From Paenibacillus periandrae (GTDB lineage Bacteria; Bacillota; Bacilli; Paenibacillales; NBRC-103111), in NCBI RefSeq assembly GCF_022458865.1, contig NZ_JAJNMU010000008.1, forward strand, positions 248,001 to 312,000: a stretch of 64,000 nucleotides of DNA, given 5' to 3'. Numbering within the stretch: position 1 is the first letter of the stretch; every line of letters starts with the position of its first letter. Below, piece after piece: positions 43,119 to 52,187 of this stretch. The notes under the pieces are model-generated. The model was not told the DNA's origin and made no database searches. It was given only the letters and a program-made list of their open reading frames with translations. Made by a program: the position numbers and the translations under genes.

Positions 43119-43865
43119 TCATCCTCCCATAGGTTGAACTGCAAATGCCTCTCTGATTGGCTCGAATTGTATTGTTTTTCGTAGCGTATTAATCAACATC
43201 TCTGAAGTCGCTTCGGCGTGCAAATGGGGAAACCGACCAAGAACCTCTAGGCCGCTGTATTGTTCAATTAATTGTGCATTCGTTGCGACGCTCGGGTCGT
43301 CATGGGACTCCGTTGATTCACCATCGTTCAATATGATGCCAACAATTGGGACTCCGCGATGCCGAAGGAATGAAGCAGTCAGAAGTGTGTGATTAATTGT
43401 TCCGAGGCTAGAACGGGCTACAATTAGAGCAGGTATCCGAAGCTCCGAGATTAAGTCCACAATGAGGGCGTCATCGGTTAGCGGTACAGCTACGCCGCCC
43501 GCGCCTTCGACAAGCAGCGCCTCGTAACGTTTAGTAAGCGGTAAACCAGCGGTGATTAGCTCCTTCATCGTAAGAGTCACACCAGCCTGCTTAGTGGCGA
43601 GCATCGGCGTAAGCGGAGCTTCAAATGTAAATGGCGCGACTGCCTCAGGCCGTTCGTTGATTCCCGTGCTTTTCAGCAGCCGCTCAGCATCGGTAAGTCC
43701 ACTACCAAGAAGAGCACCGGATTGAATCGGCTTCCAGACACCGGCATTCATCCCTTCAGCACGAAGCATAGCGGTAATGGCTGCCGTTATAACCGTCTTA
43801 CCGACATCGGTGTCCGTACCTGTAACAAATAGTCCGCGTATCGTTTCATCGTTAATTTTGTTCAA
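43119..43865 (-). CDS. bioD: Dethiobiotin synthetase BioD
   Basis: The ATP-dependent carboxylation of DAPA to dethiobiotin is shown by the P-loop GTDTDVGKT at the N-terminus, KPIQSG, and VEGAGGVAVPL. AGAAGGCGG suits TTG 43865 (spacing 9); TTG 43874 lies directly on it and overlaps the bioA stop. The length is 248 residues, typical of the family. Confidence 0.95.
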   Translation of the reverse strand: MNKINDETIRGLFVTGTDTDVGKTVITAAITAMLRAEGMNAGVWKPIQSGALLGSGLTDAERLLKSTGINERPEAVAPFTFEAPLTPMLATKQAGVTLTMKELITAGLPLTKRYEALLVEGAGGVAVPLTDDALIVDLISELRIPALIVARSSLGTINHTLLTASFLRHRGVPIVGIILNDGESTESHDDPSVATNAQLIEQYSGLEVLGRFPHLHAEATSEMLINTLRKTIQFEPIREAFAVQPMGG

Positions 43866-43870
43866 ATAAC

Positions 43871-45223
43871 TCAACCGCCTTCTGTAACGTGAAGTATCGA
43901 TTCCGCCAAAATATCTGTCATGGCATCCAGTTCGGCTTCATTGCTGACAAGCGGAGGGATGAAGACGATCACATTGCCGAGGGGTCTCGTCAGCATTCCG
44001 AGTTCTCTGGCCCGCAAGCTTGTCCGAACGCCAATTCGTTCTGCCCAATCGTACTGCTCTCGTGAAAGCTTATCGCGTACGAGTTCAATTCCGATCATTA
44101 ATCCCTTTTGCCGGATTTCACCGACGTGCGGGCGATCCTTTAGAGCTGCGAGCTTTTGCTCGACAAATGACGCCTTTACTCTTACTCCTTCTACCATTTT
44201 GCGCTCTTCAAACAGCTTCAAGCTGGCCAAAGCAACGGCACAGCCGAGTGGGTTCCCTGTGTAGGAATGACCATGGAAAAATGTTTTCTGCTCTTGGTAA
44301 TCGGAATAAAACGCGGTGTACACCTCGTCAGTCGCAAGCGTCGCTGCAACAGGCAAATAGCCGCCGGTCAGCCCTTTCCCGATCACCATCAAATCAGGTA
44401 AAACATCTTCTAGATCACAAGCGAACATAGCCCCCGTTCGACCGAAACCGGTCGCCACCTCGTCAGCGATGAGCAGCACACCATACTTGCGGCACAGCAT
44501 AGCCATCTGGCTTAAACAGCCTGGCGGCATGACAATGATGCCACTAGCCCCTTGCACTATCGGCTCCACAATGAGAGCCGCAATCTCATCCGCCCGTGTC
44601 TCGAGCAAATTACGTAGTGCGGTTAGTGTATCTTCCAATGCCTTCGTCTCACCGCCATCATGGCGATAAGAGTAGGGATATGGAATGACGTGCGAAGGAA
44701 ATAGCATGGGGCGAAACACGTCATGGTACAGAGGGATTGCACCGACACTCACTGCTCCAACTGTATCTCCATGGTACGCTTGATTCATCGTGATAAACTT
44801 CGTTTTACCCCGTATCCCCTTGTTATGCCAGTATTGAAACGCCATTTTGATAGCGATCTCGACACCGGTTGCTCCTGAATCTGAGTAAAACACTTTGTTT
44901 AATCCTTCCGGAGTTATCCCCACCAACTTTTCTGCAAGCTCGATTGCTGGTACATTGGCCATTCCGAGAAGTGTGGAATGGGCGACTCGCCCTAACTGTT
45001 CCGTGATCGCCTGATTTAGCTCCGGCACGTTGTGTCCATGTACGTTGAGCCAAACTGATGAGAAACCGTCATAATAAGCGCGTCCCTGGGCGTCATACAG
45101 CATGATACCTTCGCCGCGTTCAATAATGAGTGGATCAGAGTTATTGTAGTCTTTCATTTGAGTAAAAGGGTGCCATAAGTGATTCTTATTCATGGCAGCA
45201 AGCCGATCGTAATTCGTTATCAA
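43871..45223 (-). CDS. bioA: Adenosylmethionine-8-amino-7-oxononanoate aminotransferase BioA
   Basis: This class III aminotransferase converts KAPA to DAPA with SAM as amino donor. Seen: HLWHPFTQM near the N-terminus, GFSSVWLNVHGH, LIADEVATGFGRTG with the PLP Asp, and the Schiff-base Lys in VIGKGLTGG. HPFTQMKDY is diagnostic of BioA over other class III enzymes. The start is TTG 45223 behind GGATGGTGATAA. It is the first gene of the operon, directly downstream of the BirA operator. Confidence 0.97.
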   Translation of the reverse strand: MITNYDRLAAMNKNHLWHPFTQMKDYNNSDPLIIERGEGIMLYDAQGRAYYDGFSSVWLNVHGHNVPELNQAITEQLGRVAHSTLLGMANVPAIELAEKLVGITPEGLNKVFYSDSGATGVEIAIKMAFQYWHNKGIRGKTKFITMNQAYHGDTVGAVSVGAIPLYHDVFRPMLFPSHVIPYPYSYRHDGGETKALEDTLTALRNLLETRADEIAALIVEPIVQGASGIIVMPPGCLSQMAMLCRKYGVLLIADEVATGFGRTGAMFACDLEDVLPDLMVIGKGLTGGYLPVAATLATDEVYTAFYSDYQEQKTFFHGHSYTGNPLGCAVALASLKLFEERKMVEGVRVKASFVEQKLAALKDRPHVGEIRQKGLMIGIELVRDKLSREQYDWAERIGVRTSLRARELGMLTRPLGNVIVFIPPLVSNEAELDAMTDILAESILHVTEGG

Positions 45224-45253
45224 AAATTATCACCATCCGTTAATCGTTTTTAA

Positions 45254-45291
45254 TTGTTAACCAAAATAATTGTTTTCAGGTTTACAATCAA
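45254..45291 (-). promoter_or_regulatory. BirA operator overlapping the biotin promoter
   Basis: TTGTTAACC (45254-45262) and GGTTTACAA (45279-45287) are inverted halves 16 bases apart, matching the known Firmicute BirA box. On the minus strand -35 TTGATT (45291-45286) and -10 TATTTT (45268-45263) lie 17 bp apart within it. Biotin-loaded BirA should repress the operon. Confidence 0.9.
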
Positions 45292-45299
45292 TTTGGTTA

Positions 45300-46027
45300 T
45301 TTTAGCAGACCTGGACGCCCCTGTAAAGTGAATTCAAAGTGTAAGATTGAGAATTGATACCATACAGAACCAACCGAAAACTCCAACTAAATATACTAAT
45401 AATGTGAATGATAACCAAATATAGAAAGATACTTTTGTGCCGTTACCTGTAAGAAACTAAAAGAGAACGCGGAAACGAGGTACCCAAAATACTAAAATAT
45501 AAAACAACAAAAACCCTTCTGCATAGATCACAAAAGGGTTAATCTGGGAATATTTAAATTATGAAATACGAATTGATTTTGCGCTATCTTGCACGTGCTT
45601 ATGAATACTATCTCAATAATTAACTCATTTATAACTACAAAGTACTACTTCTTATGTTTTAGCTTTTATTCCATAGATTTAATTTAAATTTGGTACATCA
45701 GATAAAATATTTATCGGTCTAAGACTTTATTTGTTTCTTTCAGAAGGAGGCTTTTGCAATACCCAATCAGTTGAGGCCGATCAGCAAGCTAAGAATCGTG
45801 AGGCCGAAACATAGCAGGGATAAAGTTGTGAAATTATCCCCCTGATATTATGGATCAAATTGATGCTAAAATTGAATTTCTATACACGAAAAAATCTAAA
45901 GAATAATAGTGGTAAAAAACATCTGAAGGCTTGAAATATTACTTATTTTTGCTATACTAGATCAGCAAGGTAAAAAGTTTAAAACAATGCCTTTAGCGAC
46001 CAAAAAAATAATTCTTTCTTTAAAAAC
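45300..46027. other. Intergenic with decayed fragments and a dispersed repeat
   Basis: AACCCTT/AAGGGTT near 45508-45540 form a hairpin. The 31-base repeat at 45717-45747 matches 28558-28588. Around 45750-45910, peptides such as EADQQAKNREAE and DQIDAKIEFLYTKKSK can be read in different frames, so a former gene is likely. Confidence 0.4.
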
Positions 46028-46030
46028 AAA

Positions 46031-47735
46031 GGCCACCTGAAAAGAGAGCCCTGCAAAAGCCTTAATTTTGAGGAAATGGGCACTCCGAGATGGTAAAAGT
46101 GATTGAAAAACTAAAAAAGCAGCTCGTTCCTTGTCAGAGGATGGGCTGCTTTTGCTCTATTAGCCGAACCATTCGTTTCACATTTACAACAAACGCAGTG
46201 AGATTGGCCTGTATTCGCATACGAAAGAGACCTCGGTATTTGGCTGTAGCCATACCGTGGAATCTCTTCATCTCGGCGTTCTTGTGTTCAATGATCGGCC
46301 TGCGCTTAATTCGCTCTTTGAATGTATCACTTAGTTCGAACTCGATTTGCTCTTTGAAGTGCTCGGCGATGATCCGGATGGAGTACGTCTTGCTTTTGGA
46401 CTCTGGTTTGTAGCAGCCATCGCGCAGCGGGCATACTTTGCACTTCTCTACGTCAAAGTAGAATACGAGCGAGCGGCTGTCTCCGCTTTTTTTACTGCCT
46501 TGAATCGCTTTGCGAATGCTGTGTTCGCCTGCGGGGCAGACCACGAAATTAGCGTCCTTGTTGTAGTCGAATCCATCTTGACGCACGCCACCCGAGTGAA
46601 CAACGGGATTCAGTGGAACGACAGGCTGGATGGATTCCTTTTTCATTTCTGACAGATTGTCTTTTCCGGAGTATGCCGTGTCTGCAATGATTTCTTCGAC
46701 TACAATCCCATTTGCTTTCGTTTGCGCCAGTAGAACAGGTAACTGCTTTCCGTCATCGCTGGTTCCCGGTGTCACTTCGACAGCCGTAATAAACTCTTCT
46801 TCTGTCATAGCCAGGTGCTCTTTATAGCCAAAAAACGACTGGGTACTGCTTTTCCAACCGAACCTTGCGTCAGGGTCGACCGCTGACCGGATGCCTTTAC
46901 TTGCTAGCAGACGCTCATCTTCTACGATTTCCTTCGCGATATGCAATTTGTCACTTATTGCCCCCTCATGGTCCGGCAACAACTCTTCTACCGTTTGGCC
47001 AAGCTCGGCGAGATAGCGCAACATGATCTTCTCTGCATCTTCTTGCTCACTTTTGACATTCAGCAATGGAGGAAGCTTCTTTTCTAGCTTCGGATGCCGT
47101 TTCACCACAACACGAAACAGTCGTTTGGCTGCTTCCCGAAGCACGTTCAGCGGCTGTTGGCGCTGAGTCGCTGCATGCGTATGCGTAGCATCCATAATGA
47201 TGGTTTTCGACTTGATGAGCCCTTTGTCGATGCCCTGGCCTACTACTTGTTTTAGAACATCCTCCACCTGACTTACGCCAAGACGGTGGTTACGGAAACG
47301 TGAGAGTTGCGAAGGATCCGGCAGTGGATCTTCCGGGTTAATCCCGATAAACCACTTGTACGCCAGATTCACTTGCGTTTCCTCTATAACACGCTCGTCC
47401 GAAAGATTGTAAAGGATCTGCAAAAAGAGTAGACGAAAGAGCAGTTCCGGTTCATTAGCTGGTCTGCCGTAGTATTTACAATACGAGTTTTCCACCAGCT
47501 CAAGTATGAAACCAAAGTCCACAATGCTATGAATCTTGCGTAAGAGGTGATTTTCCGGAACAAGTGTATATAACTCCGCATGAAAGGATACGGTTAATTG
47601 TCTACCTACATGTAACAAAGCTGTTCAACTCGCTTTTCCTTTTTTTCCATTATACAACAAACCCAATGCCTACGCGGCATTGGGCTGTATTTTACAGAAA
47701 CTGTATTCGTTTTGCAGGGCTCTCTGAAAAGGTGG
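46031..47735 (-). mobile_element. IS1182-family insertion sequence
   Basis: Imperfect terminal inverted repeats bound the element: GCCACCTGAAAAGAGAGCCC... at the left (46032-46058) and its inverse at the right (47710-47735), sharing a perfect 16-bp core AGAGAGCCCTGCAAAA (46043-46058, and inverted at 47710-47725) and outer CCACCT. One transposase gene fills it. A target duplication is not evident. Confidence 0.85.
46134..47618 (-). CDS. IS1182-family DDE transposase
   Basis: The 494-residue transposase has the N-terminal IS1182 segment (PENHLLRKIHSIVDF, YYGRPANEPELL), DDE elements at MDATHTHA and IADTAYSGKDN, a Cys-rich insertion (CKVCPLRDGC), and the C-terminal RRPIIEHKNAEMKRFHG with catalytic Glu. 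The start is TTG 47618. No frameshift or stop interrupts it, so the element may be active. A hairpin at 46117-46157 just inside the left end could stop transcription out of the element. Confidence 0.93.
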   Translation of the reverse strand: MLHVGRQLTVSFHAELYTLVPENHLLRKIHSIVDFGFILELVENSYCKYYGRPANEPELLFRLLFLQILYNLSDERVIEETQVNLAYKWFIGINPEDPLPDPSQLSRFRNHRLGVSQVEDVLKQVVGQGIDKGLIKSKTIIMDATHTHAATQRQQPLNVLREAAKRLFRVVVKRHPKLEKKLPPLLNVKSEQEDAEKIMLRYLAELGQTVEELLPDHEGAISDKLHIAKEIVEDERLLASKGIRSAVDPDARFGWKSSTQSFFGYKEHLAMTEEEFITAVEVTPGTSDDGKQLPVLLAQTKANGIVVEEIIADTAYSGKDNLSEMKKESIQPVVPLNPVVHSGGVRQDGFDYNKDANFVVCPAGEHSIRKAIQGSKKSGDSRSLVFYFDVEKCKVCPLRDGCYKPESKSKTYSIRIIAEHFKEQIEFELSDTFKERIKRRPIIEHKNAEMKRFHGMATAKYRGLFRMRIQANLTAFVVNVKRMVRLIEQKQPIL

Positions 47736-47760
47736 TCTTTTTCGTTCGTTAACTATGGAG

Positions 47761-48138
47761 CTGCAGTGCGTCCAGAAATAGGTTAGAGAGGATCGGTAGT
47801 AATCCTGGATGCAAGAGCTGCAGGATCGATCCGGAGCCGGGAGAAGTGAAACCAGGAGGAGCATGACGGCATTGGCCGTGAGTTCAAGAAAACGGAATGC
47901 AGCAGATCCGGAAGCGCTGGATGATCTGCGAATCGATGCATCAAGAGCCGTCGGAAGACGGATCGGACGAGCAGCTGCAGCGCGGTCAGAAATAGGTTTA
48001 GAGGGATCGGTAGTAATCTTGGATGTAAGAGCTGCAGGATCGATCCGGAGCCGGTAGCCGGGAGAAGAGAAACCAGGAGCAGCATGACGGCATTGGCCGT
48101 GAGCTCAAGAATGAATGAAAGTAAATCCGGAAGCGCGG
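47761..48138. repeat. Two 160-bp direct repeats of GC-rich sequence
   Basis: Copies 47761-47919 and 47975-48138 run in parallel with scattered substitutions and a small insertion (for example GATCGATCCGGAGCCG and GACGGCATTGGCCGTGAG in both). They start 26 bases from the IS end. Composition is richer in G+C than the surroundings. Frames are open in places but broken by stops, so this looks like a duplicated fragment of a foreign gene. Confidence 0.8.
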
Positions 48139-48185
48139 ACAGAATGATTGACATCGTACTATAACCCCTGGATAATGCACAAAAG

Positions 48186-48227
48186 AACCAAAAACCACCG
48201 AAGAACTTATATCGGTGGTTTTTGGTT
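48186..48227. terminator. Perfect 16-bp hairpin, bidirectional terminator
   Basis: AACCAAAAACCACCGA (48186-48201) pairs exactly with 48212-48227 across 10 bases. A-rich and T-rich arms allow termination on both strands. Confidence 0.8.
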
Positions 48228-48337
48228 GTGTGGATAGGTGCGAGATGAAAGCTTGTCCCTATTTAAAGAGCCAGTGATTGAAGATGGTTACGGAAAGGTT
48301 TATGAGGGCTGGACCAAAGCGCTTAAACCAAAAACGA

Positions 48338-48558
48338 AGGGTAACCAAAACAGGGTTAAAGGTAACTAAAAAAGGATCATAAAAGGTTAAAACAGGGCGA
48401 AACCAAAATGATCCACCTGGTCGAGCTGAAAGGTAACTAAAACAGGTGTTTAAAAGAATATGATTTCATCATTTCCAAGCGTAAAGATAACTCTTTCGGT
48501 ACTAGATTATCTCTTTTGAAAGATCAAAATACACCTACTCCCTGTTTTTGTTACCTTT
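48338..48558. repeat. Iteron-like array
   Basis: Five copies of about 16 bases with consensus AAGGTAACTAAAACAGG: 48338-48355 (GGGTAACCAAAACAGG), 48360-48375 (variant), 48382-48397 (lacks three bases), 48429-48446 (exact), and 48541-48558 inverted. They lie between a terminator and a KfrA-like gene. Iterons bind initiators or partition proteins; which one is not shown. Confidence 0.65.
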
Positions 48559-48674
48559 CAAATTATTGCCTTGTACGCCAAGGGACTGAGCACGCAGGTT
48601 TCATCTTATCCTCCACCTAAAAATGTATTGAATATGTTACGTCGGATGGTTATAAAATCATTATCATTGCATTT

Positions 48675-49580
48675 CTATTTTCTATCTCGCTGACTACCTT
48701 GAATCTTTTCAAGGATTTCAGCCATATTATTTGCATGCTGCTCGGACAACTGATTCATCATCTTCGACATGTTCTCTTGCCACAAGCTTTTTTCTTTAAG
48801 GAATGCTTCCTTGGCCTCCATCTCTGTTTCCTTCTTCAACACCTCCAAAGCCCGAACGTGTTCTTTCTCCTTTTGCTCAGCTGCCGCTTCTGTGTCTTTA
48901 ATCCTGCGATCATTTTCTTTCTGTTGTTCCTCCAACTGCAGACGAAGAACTCTTTCAACCTCTTTATGTTTGGCCAGTTCTTCATTCTTAATTCGCTGAG
49001 CTTCCTGGAGCTGTAGTTTCATTTCTGCCGCATCCGTTTCCGCTTGGTTAAGGTCTTCAACGCGTTTTTCAAGCTGGGCAACCTTTTCACCAGTCAAATG
49101 CCTGATTTCCTCTAGCGCTTGACTAGTCTTCTCGAATTGAATCAATTTAGTATGGAGGTCATTATTGGTCGAATAAGCCTCTGTAAGCTCTTCCTCTTTT
49201 TGCGAAAACTTTTTCTGAAGAACCGTTAGGTCCATACGCAAGGATTCCATCTCCTGAGACATCCGTACCTCTTCTTCTAATAATTTTTCCTTTACTTCTT
49301 CAACGGCATCTAATCCTTTTTCTCTCATTCGAATATATACACTAGACAAACGACTCATGTATTTTTGAAGTTCTTTTAATTCTTCTGCAAATTCCGGGCT
49401 CGTTTTCTGTAGATCATACAACTTCGATATTTGAAGTAAATGATCTATAAATGTATCGTCAGTACCACCTGCAGCAGCCTTCATCGCTTCATACATCAAA
49501 CGGGTGGTAGTGGACAGCCTCATCCCCTTCGTTTTGCCATCCGTCCCTTTATCGAAATTTAAATCTTTTATATCATCCAT
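48675..49580 (-). CDS. KfrA-like coiled-coil DNA-binding protein
   Basis: GGAGGAG points to ATG 49580 rather than the frame start at 49604. The 301-residue product has a globular N-terminus (about 1-75: MRLSTTTRLMYEAM, DTFIDHLLQISKLYDL) and then about 220 residues of nearly unbroken coiled coil rich in Glu, Lys and Gln. This is the architecture of KfrA and related plasmid nucleoid/partition proteins, which bind operators near their own gene. The N-terminal sequence is not a clear KfrA match, so the label is by architecture. Several GTTAAC sites in the promoter region support autoregulation, and an iteron-like array lies downstream. Confidence 0.72.
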   Translation of the reverse strand: MDDIKDLNFDKGTDGKTKGMRLSTTTRLMYEAMKAAAGGTDDTFIDHLLQISKLYDLQKTSPEFAEELKELQKYMSRLSSVYIRMREKGLDAVEEVKEKLLEEEVRMSQEMESLRMDLTVLQKKFSQKEEELTEAYSTNNDLHTKLIQFEKTSQALEEIRHLTGEKVAQLEKRVEDLNQAETDAAEMKLQLQEAQRIKNEELAKHKEVERVLRLQLEEQQKENDRRIKDTEAAAEQKEKEHVRALEVLKKETEMEAKEAFLKEKSLWQENMSKMMNQLSEQHANNMAEILEKIQGSQRDRK

Positions 49581-49596
49581 AATTTTCTCCTCCATT

Positions 49597-49659
49597 GTTA
49601 ACATGAGAACCCTTATGTATCAAGGTTGTTAACATGTTAACATGCTTTTTAATGTTAAC
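49597..49659. promoter_or_regulatory. GTTAAC operator cluster upstream of the KfrA-like gene
   Basis: GTTAACATG (49597-49605), the perfect 14-bp palindrome GTTAACATGTTAAC (49628-49641) and GTTAAC (49654-49659) lie within 63 bases of the start codon. Spacing and symmetry fit cooperative binding by an autoregulator. Confidence 0.7.
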
Positions 49660-50199
49660 TATACCATATATTTTTATCTTAAAATAGTAGAAATATTCAA
49701 GGCTCTGATGGTATACTTGAGACAGGAATCTAACTTCCGATAATATAATGGTATCGGAAGTTAGAATGAAGATGTGAGATAGATTAAAAAGAGAGGGTGG
49801 GTGGGCGTCATAATTATTGATACAGGTTTTCAGAATTGGTGATTTTGGATTATTTGTTTCTTAATTTTCACATTTTATGAGAAAATGAATATAGGGATGT
49901 AGAAGGTTTGGATTTTAAAGATGAACTCTATCAAAGAAGATCCATATTACTGATATTGAACCGGAAATTGTGATTAGGAAAGGCCTTACATAGATCATAT
50001 CTCTTCTATGGGTTTATCGAGAGAGATGCTTATAGTTCAACTAGTGGTCCGGGTTTACAAATACCTGCGATATTCTATGGATCTTTGATATTCTCCAAGG
50101 TGGACATTTCACAAAGGTTATTGTTTGTTAGAGATTATTTTTCAAACACGCAAACGACAATCTGTAAGCTCAATTCTAGACGAACTGGGGGGGTAATCC
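49660..50199. other. Gap with a promoter-embedding inverted repeat
   Basis: TCTAACTTCCGATA (49729-49742) pairs with TATCGGAAGTTAGA (49752-49765); the 9-base spacer contains TATAAT (49744-49749). Otherwise no gene is supported, although coding-like AT-rich sequence occurs at 49880-50150. Confidence 0.5.
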
Positions 50200-50520
50200 T
50201 TGAAAATGGCACTGAGAAGAGAAATTGTTGAGCACGCACTTTTAGTTAATGTTCTTACGTTGAACGAAGAATACAAAAATGTACTAACTGGATTAGGTCA
50301 TGAACTTATCATCACACCTTACGCGATAATTGGCATTAGCCAAAATCATTTCAATGTTTCTGAATATAAATTCACTCTAAGTAGTGAACAAGCAAACAAG
50401 GCGTATCTTTCCTACAAAGATCAAAATGAGAAGTGGATGTTTGTTGAAATATACGGGGATCTCATTGCCGAGTTGAGAGATCTCAAAACCACTGAATATA
50501 TACTTACGAAAAACAATTAA
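50200..50520 (+). CDS. Small hypothetical protein
   Basis: TTG 50200 follows a G7 run at suitable distance; ATG 50206 is an alternative. The 106-residue protein is mixed alpha/beta and acidic. No family is recognised. Confidence 0.65.
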   Translation: MKMALRREIVEHALLVNVLTLNEEYKNVLTGLGHELIITPYAIIGISQNHFNVSEYKFTLSSEQANKAYLSYKDQNEKWMFVEIYGDLIAELRDLKTTEYILTKNN

Positions 50521-50636
50521 TTAGGCGACCTGCTTAAATCATGTGGAATAGAGGAGAAGGGGGATAAGATTACTTTGGGGCGTCGGTTTCGCTTATGGTA
50601 CTCTGAGGCAAGTTTAAAATAAGAGAAGGGGCACAT

Positions 50637-50750
50637 ATGAGAAAACGACAAAGAAGATTTTTATTTATAGAAGAAGATATACCGTTATTACAATCACAAA
50701 TTAAAATCATATCGAGAAATAAATTAGTTAATTTGGTTCATTGCAAATGA
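50637..50750 (+). CDS. 37-residue basic protein
   Basis: ATG 50637 lies behind the good site AGAAGGGG. The product is strongly basic at its N-terminus (MRKRQRRF) and helical. It may be a small regulator or a truncated gene. Confidence 0.5.
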   Translation: MRKRQRRFLFIEEDIPLLQSQIKIISRNKLVNLVHCK

Positions 50751-50840
50751 GTAATCAAATACATATACATTTAGTCATTGCATGAAAGTCCAAGAAATGC
50801 CGCGCTATTATGAAGTATAAATCCGCTTGGAGGAAAACGT

Positions 50841-51248
50841 ATGAGACAAATGATAACGATCGACCAATTGAACGAACTTGATTCAAACCAAAAAGAACAA
50901 TTGAGAAAATGGTGGAATCCATCTGAAAACGATTACTACATTCTTAATTTACATAATAGTAATCCCGTATTGAAAGTTGGCAAATCAGAGAAGAAAGAAT
51001 ATTCACTTCCATTACTTAATATTGGTTTATGTATAGACATTATCGATAAATCAAACAGTGTTGGATTTATGCTTATGAGAGAACATGAAACTTTTTCACT
51101 ATTCTTCGCTCATAAACCGACTCACCCTTCAGGAGAGATTGATGGTTGGACAGTATCTGAAATAGAAGATGACGGAAATAGTTGCGAACTAATTGATTAC
51201 TTATGGGAATCAGTAAAACTAATATTGAACAAACGTTTACTGCATTAG
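50841..51248 (+). CDS. Hypothetical protein
   Basis: ATG 50841 follows TTGGAGG. The 135-residue product begins MRQMITIDQLNELDSNQKEQ and has a WWNPSENDYY motif and a beta-rich centre. No family is recognised; similar N-termini occur on Bacillota phage and plasmid proteins. Confidence 0.7.
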   Translation: MRQMITIDQLNELDSNQKEQLRKWWNPSENDYYILNLHNSNPVLKVGKSEKKEYSLPLLNIGLCIDIIDKSNSVGFMLMREHETFSLFFAHKPTHPSGEIDGWTVSEIEDDGNSCELIDYLWESVKLILNKRLLH

Positions 51249-51521
51249 CAACGCGGTTAGAGGGTTTGGGTAGTAAAACCCCGATTCATGCATCATCGTT
51301 TTCAATACATCATTACATAGTTAATATTATGTTAACTAATGATAGCTATGACCACAGAGGTAATGATATCCAGAAATCCCCTGAGGTACATAAGAGTGAA
51401 CAATTGTTACCGAATTGATTTTAACATGAAGAAAGATGTTCCCAGCAGGGATTTGGTAAACAGGGCAATGCTGGAAGCTAACTAACTTAACAATTTACTT
51501 ATTGATAGGGGAAATCAAATC

Positions 51522-51626
51522 TTGAAAAAACTGGTGGATCTATTTGACGATTACTTTGACTATAAATCATTGATATTAATATTGATGGGGCTACTAGTTA
51601 TTATAGCTCTAAATTTCAGTGAATAA
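51522..51626 (+). CDS. 34-residue single-span membrane peptide
   Basis: TTG 51522 behind GATAGGGG encodes a polar acidic start (MKKLVDLFDDYFDY) and a hydrophobic end (LILILMGLLVIIAL). It is the third such small membrane peptide in the window. Confidence 0.5.
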   Translation: MKKLVDLFDDYFDYKSLILILMGLLVIIALNFSE

Positions 51627-51803
51627 TTTTGAGTCACAATTTAATTTCTAACAGATCAACATCATTTATCAAGAAATACAACAATATCATGCGAAACTTC
51701 TGTTCTAAAAAACTATCAGAATCGCTACCTGCAAATTCATAAATAGATGATAAAAACAAAACTTAGTAATGTTAACTACTAAGTTAATTTTGTAACGAAT
51801 GGG

Positions 51804-52187
51804 GTGCCGATTATTTTTCACACTAAAAAATGCTTGCGCAGCGGGTTGTGTTGCACGACAATGCTAGCGGTTGTTCCAAAGTATGGAAATAGCAATCTAG
51901 ATAGTGAATTCCTCGAAACCATGTCTGAGGATAAGGCAGATCAATACTTTTCAGAAAATTCTGAACTTATGGGTACTCCGTGCAAATGGCTAGATAGAGA
52001 CCAACTTACTACAGAAGCTACATGTAAAGTTCATATTCAAAGAGGTGATGAATGCCGTAATTACCCGGAGGCATTCAAGAAAGATCAGTGGTGCACTGTT
52101 GGTTTAGATTACTGGAGCTCAAGGATGAAAAGCGGCATGCAAATTCCACAATGGATTGAAAAAGTTATTAACGAGGGACACAAGTAA
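51804..52187 (+). CDS. YkgJ-type cysteine-cluster protein
   Basis: The 127-residue protein has CLRSGLCC near residue 10, then single Cys at CKWL, CKVH and CRNYP, the spacing of the YkgJ/UPF0153 cysteine cluster, which is thought to bind zinc or iron. GTG 51804 abuts AATGGGG, so the exact start is uncertain, but the cluster is included with any nearby start. The next gene starts directly after its stop. Confidence 0.78.
   Translation: MPIIFHTKKCLRSGLCCTTMLAVVPKYGNSNLDSEFLETMSEDKADQYFSENSELMGTPCKWLDRDQLTTEATCKVHIQRGDECRNYPEAFKKDQWCTVGLDYWSSRMKSGMQIPQWIEKVINEGHK

Noticed and set aside
47783..48154. Minus-strand 123-residue hydrophobic frame across the 160-bp repeats
   Set aside because: Leu/Pro-rich shadow of GC-rich repeats, without a start signal.
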